Positions 6,133-10,127 of a DNA stretch of 10,127 bases are shown one piece after another (the first letter of the stretch is position 1; each line of letters opens with the position of its first letter). The notes beneath the pieces are model-generated. The model was not told where the DNA came from. It worked only from the letters and a program-made list of their open reading frames with translations, and made no database searches. The position numbers and the translations under genes were made by a program. Location of the stretch: assembly GCA_030590715.1 (NCBI GenBank), contig JAUVCU010000033.1, positions 1-10,127 on the forward strand, written 5' to 3'. The stretch is from Lentisphaeria bacterium (GTDB lineage Bacteria > Verrucomicrobiota > Lentisphaeria > Victivallales > JAUVCU01).

Positions 6133-7302
6133 ATGTATATAAGCCCGGAACTAAAAGAGAAACTCCATAAATTCAGAAAAGATAAGCGAGCATACTACAG
6201 CTTTGTTTTTCTGAGCTTTTTATTTTTAGCATCGCTCCCTGCTGAACTTATTTTCAATGACCGGCCGCTAAAAATGACGGTTGACGGTAAATCATATTAT
6301 CCCGTTTTTGAAGAAGTGTCGATAAGTGACCTCGGTGGAGAATCAGATCTACCTATATCCAATTTTAAATCAGAAGAACTTATGAATTTCCTTAATGGAA
6401 TAGAGCCGGAAGAAATTGATCTGTCTGATATGTTTGGTGATGACGATATGTTTGGTGATGAAGAAGAGCCAGAAGAAAAGACTTCGAAAAAGCTGAAAAG
6501 ACATGACTGCGGATTTACCTGGCCTTTGGTTCATTACGATGCGGAAGCAAACACATATAAGCCGGCCGGAGAAAGAGTTGCACTGCTTAGTCCTGAAGAC
6601 GGAAATGCTGACGGACATTATCTTGGGACCGATAAAGAAGGTAAAGATGTTCTGGCACGGCTTGTCTACGGTTTCAGAATCTCATTGTCATTTGGATTAG
6701 CCCTTGCCATTACCAGCACGTTCTTCGGATGCATCATCGGCGGGCTACAGGGATTCTTCGGAGGTCTTATCGACCTGTTGGGACAAAGATGTACAGAGAT
6801 CTGGGGTTCAATGCCTAGACTTTATCTACTGATCATCTTCAGTAGTTTTCTAGCCTCACAGGGACAATTGAACAACAACCTGCATATGATCGTTCTTTTT
6901 GGTATTTTAAACCTTACGGCATGGATGGGAATGGCCGCCTACATGAGAGCTGAGTTCCTTAGGTCACGAAATCTTGAGTACGTCAAAGCCGCCAGGGCAC
7001 TTGGGGTTTCTGATTTCAAAATTATGCTGCACCATATCCTGCCCAATTCACTGACACCGATAATAACATTTTTCCCATTTTCCGTATCAGGCGGAATATT
7101 TGCGTTAGTCAGTTTGGACTTTCTGGCACTCGGAGTCCGGTACCCAGCTCCAAGTCTTGGAGAACTTCTTAATCAGGGAAAAGACAATCTGCATGCATTG
7201 TGGATTTTGATACCCACATTTATCGTTTTAACTTTTACGCTGACATTGTTAACATTTATCGGAGAGGGAGTTCGTAATGCATTTGATCCCCGCCGGCGTT
7301 AA
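6133..7302 (+). CDS. yejE: YejE-like ABC transporter permease with an acidic loop
   Basis: YejE is the second channel subunit, pairing with YejB (OppC/DppC type). The N-terminus KFRKDKRAYYSFVFLSFLF and the ELIFNDRPL following helix 1 (22-41) match the E. coli protein RHNRRGYWSL...ELIANDKPL. The chain continues with HYLGTDKEGKDVLARLVYGF (162-181), helices from about 182 to 376, and the EAA loop EFLRSRNLEYVKAARALGVS (274-293). It ends in FIGEGVRNAFDPRRR, matching FIGEAVRDAFDP. It has 389 residues against about 341 in E. coli. The main surplus is an acidic stretch, about residues 90 to 124, in the periplasmic loop: IEPEEIDLSDMFGDD, then DMFGDEEEPEE and a basic KTSKKLKRH end. The DMFGD repeat comes from an 18-bp tandem duplication. 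It starts 9 bp after yejB and ends 16 bp before the yejF start chosen here. Confidence 0.92.
   Translation: MYISPELKEKLHKFRKDKRAYYSFVFLSFLFLASLPAELIFNDRPLKMTVDGKSYYPVFEEVSISDLGGESDLPISNFKSEELMNFLNGIEPEEIDLSDMFGDDDMFGDEEEPEEKTSKKLKRHDCGFTWPLVHYDAEANTYKPAGERVALLSPEDGNADGHYLGTDKEGKDVLARLVYGFRISLSFGLALAITSTFFGCIIGGLQGFFGGLIDLLGQRCTEIWGSMPRLYLLIIFSSFLASQGQLNNNLHMIVLFGILNLTAWMGMAAYMRAEFLRSRNLEYVKAARALGVSDFKIMLHHILPNSLTPIITFFPFSVSGGIFALVSLDFLALGVRYPAPSLGELLNQGKDNLHALWILIPTFIVLTFTLTLLTFIGEGVRNAFDPRRR
6427..6462 (+). repeat. 18-bp tandem duplication inside yejE
   Basis: Two adjacent 18-bp copies (6427-6444 and 6445-6462) begin GATATGTTTGGTGATGA and differ only at the last base (C or A). Each encodes DMFGDD or DMFGDE. 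The near identity, including third positions, points to a recent in-frame duplication. Confidence 0.85.
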
Positions 7303-7318
7303 CAGAGGACATAAGCAG

Positions 7319-9316
7319 ATGGCACTATTAGAGGTAAAAAATTTAAAAACTCATTTTGATTTGGGTGACGGCAGCATAGCGAGAGCTGTAGACGGCGTTT
7401 CCTTTTCTGTTGAAGAAGGCCGCACTTTGGGAATTGTGGGTGAATCAGGATGCGGTAAATCTCAAACCGCATTTTCAATGATGCGTCTCGTAGCACAAAA
7501 CTGCTTTCACTCTCCTGACTCTGAAATACTTTTCAATGGAGAAAATATACTTTCCAAAACCGATAAGCAGATGCAGCGGATACGTGGTAATGAAATTGCA
7601 ATGATATTCCAAGAACCCATGTCATCATTAAATCCCTTATACCGGATAGGGAACCAGCTTGCGGAGCCGTTAATGCTACATCAGGGAATGACGAAGGAAG
7701 AAGCAAGAAAGCGCTGTATAGAATTACTGGAACAAGTAGGCATTCCGGACCCTCAATCACGTATCGATAATTATCCCCATGAAATGTCCGGGGGGATGAA
7801 GCAGCGGGTTATGATTGCAATGGCTCTGGCATGTAAGCCGAAGCTGCTAATTGCCGATGAACCGACGACGGCACTGGACGTGACCATTCAGGCACAAATC
7901 CTAGGTTTGATGAAGGACCTCCAGAAAGAAACGGGAATGGCGATAATCATAATCACCCATGATTTAGGAGTCGTGAACCAGATAGCCGATGACGTTTGTG
8001 TAATGTACGGAGGTAAGGTAGCTGAATATGGATCACGGGAAAACATTTTTAACAATATGCAGCACCCGTATACAAGAAGGCTTCTTGAATCGATTCCTTC
8101 CGTAAATGATCTAAAATACAAACTAAAGACTATTTCTGGTATAGTTCCGCCAGCTACTGTTGAAAGCAAGGGGTGCCGTTTTGCAGAACGCTGTGTAGAA
8201 GCGATTGACTGCTGTAAGGTTAAAATCCCGAATAGATTTTCTATCAGCCCTAAGACTCCTGATCACTTTGCCTACTGTCACTTATTAGACGAGGATAATA
8301 TTACGATAAGAGCTACGGAGACAATGAATGATAAGAGACCTGACAAGATAATCTCAGATGAGACGATCCTTAGTGTAGAAGGGCTTAAAACGCATTTCCC
8401 AGTAAAGAGGGGCTTACTGATGAAAACCGTCAATCACGTTAAGGCTGTTGACGAATTTAACATCAATTTGAAACGTAAAGAAACTCTTGCTTTGGTAGGA
8501 GAATCCGGCTGTGGGAAAACAACTGCAGGCCAAAGTATCCTCAGACTCATCGCTGAAGCTAAAGGTTCAATTATGTTTGAAGGGAAAAATATAATTGAAC
8601 TTAAAAAAGCGGAACTTAAGTCTTTACGAAAACGGATGCAGATTGTTTTTCAGGACCCTTTCGCATCATTATCTCCACGCAAAAAAGTAGGCGATATTAT
8701 TGCAGAGGGATTAATGGTTCACTCTAAAGAGCTTTCAAAAATAGACAGAGAAAAAATGGTGAGTGATATATTGAAAGTTGTCGGTCTCGATGCGACATCA
8801 ATAGGTAGATATCCTCACGAATTTTCAGGTGGGCAACGCCAACGGATCGCCATTGCCAGAGCACTGATACTGGAGCCTGATTTTCTTGTTCTTGATGAGC
8901 CAACGTCAGCACTAGATGTATCGGTGCAGGCCCAAATACTGAATCTGTTGGAAGAACTGCAGATAAAACGTAATCTGGCCTACCTTTTCATAACTCATGA
9001 TTTGGGAGTCGTTGAGTATATTTCCGACAATGTTGCGGTTATGTATTTAGGCAAAATTGTAGAGTACGCTCCGACAAGCGAAATCTTCGCATCGCCTAAG
9101 CACCCTTATACAAAGGCGTTACTCGATGCTGTGCCAAAACTGGGAGACCAAATAGACTTCATCAGAATAGAAGGAGATGTTCCATCCCCCCTAAACCCGC
9201 CAACGGGTTGTCACTTTCACACAAGATGTGAATTTGCTCAGGAAAAATGCAAAATAGAGATTCCTAAACTTGAGGGCTCTACTCGAAAAGTAGCTTGTCA
9301 CTTTCCATTAAATTAA
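7319..9316 (+). CDS. yejF: YejF-position ABC ATPase with two nucleotide-binding domains (DppD-DppF-like)
   Basis: This cytoplasmic ATPase powers YejB/YejE and carries both domains in one chain. I start at the ATG at 7319 (665 residues): AGAGGA lies 9 nt upstream, and MALLEVKNLKTHF is a normal start. An ATG at 7277 would overlap yejE with a non-conserved leader. Domain 1 has Walker A GESGCGKS (41-48), Q98 in FQEP, signature SGGMKQR (157-163), D180-E181 and His214. Domain 2 has GESGCGKT (394-401), Q445, SGGQRQR (503-509), D526-E527 and His560. Both sites look fully competent. Each half ends in an oligopeptide-transporter C-terminal domain with cysteines (C286, C292, C298/C299, C320; C631, C637, C644, C660), a pattern linked to an iron-sulfur cluster in DppD-type proteins. 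E. coli YejF, about 529 residues, lacks these as I recall it. The name rests mostly on context with YejA/B/E; a plain search may call it DppD/OppF. Confidence 0.92.
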   Translation: MALLEVKNLKTHFDLGDGSIARAVDGVSFSVEEGRTLGIVGESGCGKSQTAFSMMRLVAQNCFHSPDSEILFNGENILSKTDKQMQRIRGNEIAMIFQEPMSSLNPLYRIGNQLAEPLMLHQGMTKEEARKRCIELLEQVGIPDPQSRIDNYPHEMSGGMKQRVMIAMALACKPKLLIADEPTTALDVTIQAQILGLMKDLQKETGMAIIIITHDLGVVNQIADDVCVMYGGKVAEYGSRENIFNNMQHPYTRRLLESIPSVNDLKYKLKTISGIVPPATVESKGCRFAERCVEAIDCCKVKIPNRFSISPKTPDHFAYCHLLDEDNITIRATETMNDKRPDKIISDETILSVEGLKTHFPVKRGLLMKTVNHVKAVDEFNINLKRKETLALVGESGCGKTTAGQSILRLIAEAKGSIMFEGKNIIELKKAELKSLRKRMQIVFQDPFASLSPRKKVGDIIAEGLMVHSKELSKIDREKMVSDILKVVGLDATSIGRYPHEFSGGQRQRIAIARALILEPDFLVLDEPTSALDVSVQAQILNLLEELQIKRNLAYLFITHDLGVVEYISDNVAVMYLGKIVEYAPTSEIFASPKHPYTKALLDAVPKLGDQIDFIRIEGDVPSPLNPPTGCHFHTRCEFAQEKCKIEIPKLEGSTRKVACHFPLN

Positions 9317-9322
9317 AGATAC

Positions 9323-9351
9323 AAAAAAAGCGTGAACCGTAAGGTTCACGC
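9323..9351 (-). terminator. Intrinsic terminator of the minus-strand lipoprotein gene
   Basis: GCGTGAACC (9330-9338), loop GTAA, GGTTCACGC (9343-9351) is a perfect 9-bp GC-containing stem. On the minus strand it is followed by seven T (complement of the A-run 9323-9329), about 24 bp past the stop of the lipoprotein gene. On the plus strand no T-run follows, so yejF transcripts would not stop here by the standard mechanism, although the hairpin may protect their 3' end. Confidence 0.9.
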
Positions 9352-9374
9352 CAAAGTCAAAACAGTTTATAAAA

Positions 9375-9893
9375 CTACCATGCTTCAGTCGTATTTTGGA
9401 CAATATTTTCTGCAATATTCAAACAAGCCTGCTGAAGTCCATTTCTACGAGCCGTATGGCTGTCTACTGTAACAAAAAACGTAGCACTTCCAGTCACATC
9501 TCTTTCCGGAATAAAAGCTTTAGCTTTCCCCGGAATAATAACGGCGAATGAGGCTTTGATTCTAAGTTGCCATTGTGCTGCAGAATACTCCCCGTCATTC
9601 GTATTATCATAGCCCGTTCCTGTTGTGTCAACATCCTTAATAGTAGCGTAAAGTATACAGTCAGCTTCCTGCGCATCTGTTACTTTAAGAGACCCGTCAA
9701 CAAAGAATTGCTCGGCCAGCATTTTTCTCAGATATGTAGAAGCAAGTGGCTCCATAGTATTATTTTGAACTGGGGCAATAGCGATTGTTTTAACGTGCGG
9801 GTTCGCGATTGATCCAGCATGATAGCCGCACCCTGTAATAAATATTAGCGATAAAAGCACTGATGATTTGATCATTGTTAGAAAATGTTTCAT
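9375..9893 (-). CDS. LptE-like outer-membrane lipoprotein (LPS assembly)
   Basis: This is a 172-residue lipoprotein that probably plugs the LptD barrel and helps place lipopolysaccharide in the outer leaflet. The signal peptide MKHFLTMIKSSVLLSLIF leads to the lipobox ITGC with Cys22. The mature part begins CGYHAGS, the usual GCGYH opening of LptE proteins. Next comes NPHVKTIAIAPVQNNTMEP (about 31-49), then a helix STYLRKMLAEQFF, a strand region ADCILYATIKDVDTTGTGY, and a C-terminal helix GLQQACLNIAENIV. Length fits the LptE family, whose sequences diverge strongly. The ATG at 9893 is preferred over one at 9938: AAGGA lies 7 nt upstream of it, and it avoids a charged leader before the signal peptide and overlap with the upstream gene. 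It lies 10 bp after the upstream small gene and ends in a strong terminator. lptE is the likely symbol, not given because of family divergence. Confidence 0.8.
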   Translation of the reverse strand: MKHFLTMIKSSVLLSLIFITGCGYHAGSIANPHVKTIAIAPVQNNTMEPLASTYLRKMLAEQFFVDGSLKVTDAQEADCILYATIKDVDTTGTGYDNTNDGEYSAAQWQLRIKASFAVIIPGKAKAFIPERDVTGSATFFVTVDSHTARRNGLQQACLNIAENIVQNTTEAW

Positions 9894-9903
9894 AGTGATT
9901 TCC

Positions 9904-10127
9904 TTATTTATTTTTCTTAGATTTAATGAACAGAGCACCGGCTATTGCCGCTGCAGCAATTATCACATACAAAAGCCACGACTTACTGCTTTTACTCTCA
10001 TCTTCAGAAACGGCCGTTTTATCATCAGTATTACAGACAGGAACGGTTATTTCCGCGTTAGGAACTTCATTAGTCTCGACATCAGCAGACACTACAGCTT
10101 TCTTTTCCATAGCCTCAAGTTCAGCTT
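9904..10127 (-). CDS. C-terminally membrane-anchored protein of unknown function, partial
   Basis: I do not recognise this protein. The frame is open to the right edge, reading AELEA before the ATG at 10110. That ATG has GAGG only 2 nt upstream, too close for a good start, so the real start is probably outside the window. The visible 73 residues contain a low-complexity acidic stretch (ETNEVPNAEITVPVCNTDDK, then EDESKSS). One hydrophobic helix follows, WLLYVIIAAAAIAGALFI, with a basic end KSKKNK. This fits a single C-terminal membrane anchor with the basic tail in the cytoplasm and the rest in the periplasm, or a tail-anchored cytoplasmic protein. The LptE-like gene follows 10 bp later on the same strand, so they are likely cotranscribed. 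If the ATG at 10110 is the start, the product has only 68 residues. Confidence 0.6.
   Translation of the reverse strand, partial: AELEAMEKKAVVSADVETNEVPNAEITVPVCNTDDKTAVSEDESKSSKSWLLYVIIAAAAIAGALFIKSKKNK

Noticed and set aside
7277..7318. ATG at 7277 as the yejF start
   Set aside because: It lies inside yejE, has no good ribosome binding site and adds a non-conserved leader. The ATG at 7319 has AGAGGA at proper distance.
7888..8169. 93-codon minus-strand ORF inside yejF
   Set aside because: It is antisense to a conserved ATPase domain with intact motifs and has no recognisable protein features.
9330..9351. Hairpin as an intrinsic terminator for the yej operon
   Set aside because: No T-run follows on the plus strand; the T-run is on the minus-strand side only.
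9894..9938. ATG at 9938 as the start of the LptE-like gene
   Set aside because: It overlaps the upstream gene and puts a 15-residue charged leader before the signal peptide. The ATG at 9893 has a good ribosome binding site.

Overview
This window is about 10.1 kb of AT-leaning, densely coded bacterial DNA. It comes from a Gram-negative organism. It encodes a TolA/TonB-type energy transducer, a periplasmic solute-binding protein with its ABC transporter, and an LptE-like outer-membrane lipoprotein. The style of the proteins and the dispersed histidine gene would suit the PVC superphylum, for example Lentisphaerota, but that placement is an inference and is not proven here. No rRNA, tRNA, CRISPR array, phage or intact insertion sequence was found.

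Layout from left to right. (1) The 3' part of a TolA/TonB-like protein gene on the plus strand; the reading frame is open to the left edge and includes a membrane helix. (2) Convergent to it, a minus-strand pair: hisH (glutaminase subunit of imidazole glycerol phosphate synthase) followed by a Nudix-fold protein whose Nudix box is partly degenerate. (3) A 117-bp divergent spacer with two abutting perfect inverted repeats. (4) A plus-strand run: a SlyD-like FKBP prolyl isomerase, then yejA, yejB, yejE and yejF, a complete oligopeptide/microcin-C-type ABC importer. (5) A minus-strand pair at the right end: a C-terminally membrane-anchored small protein (open to the right edge) and an LptE-like lipoprotein, closed by a strong intrinsic terminator that faces the end of yejF.

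The Yej system is the core of the window. YejA binds peptide in the periplasm, YejB and YejE form the channel, and YejF carries both ATPase domains. Compared with the E. coli proteins as I remember them, YejB has about 130 extra residues and YejE about 35 extra acidic residues, both in the large loop after the first membrane helix, which should be periplasmic. YejF is about 135 residues longer because each half ends in a DppD/OppF-type cysteine-rich domain.

The most unusual DNA is the 178-bp gap between yejA and yejB. It holds an array of three degenerate 8-mers and a 32-codon ORF that reads like the N-terminus of a GxxExxY-family protein, cut off before the family's hallmark motif. I read it as the decayed remnant of an inserted cassette inside an otherwise tightly spaced operon. 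No clearly new multi-gene system was found.
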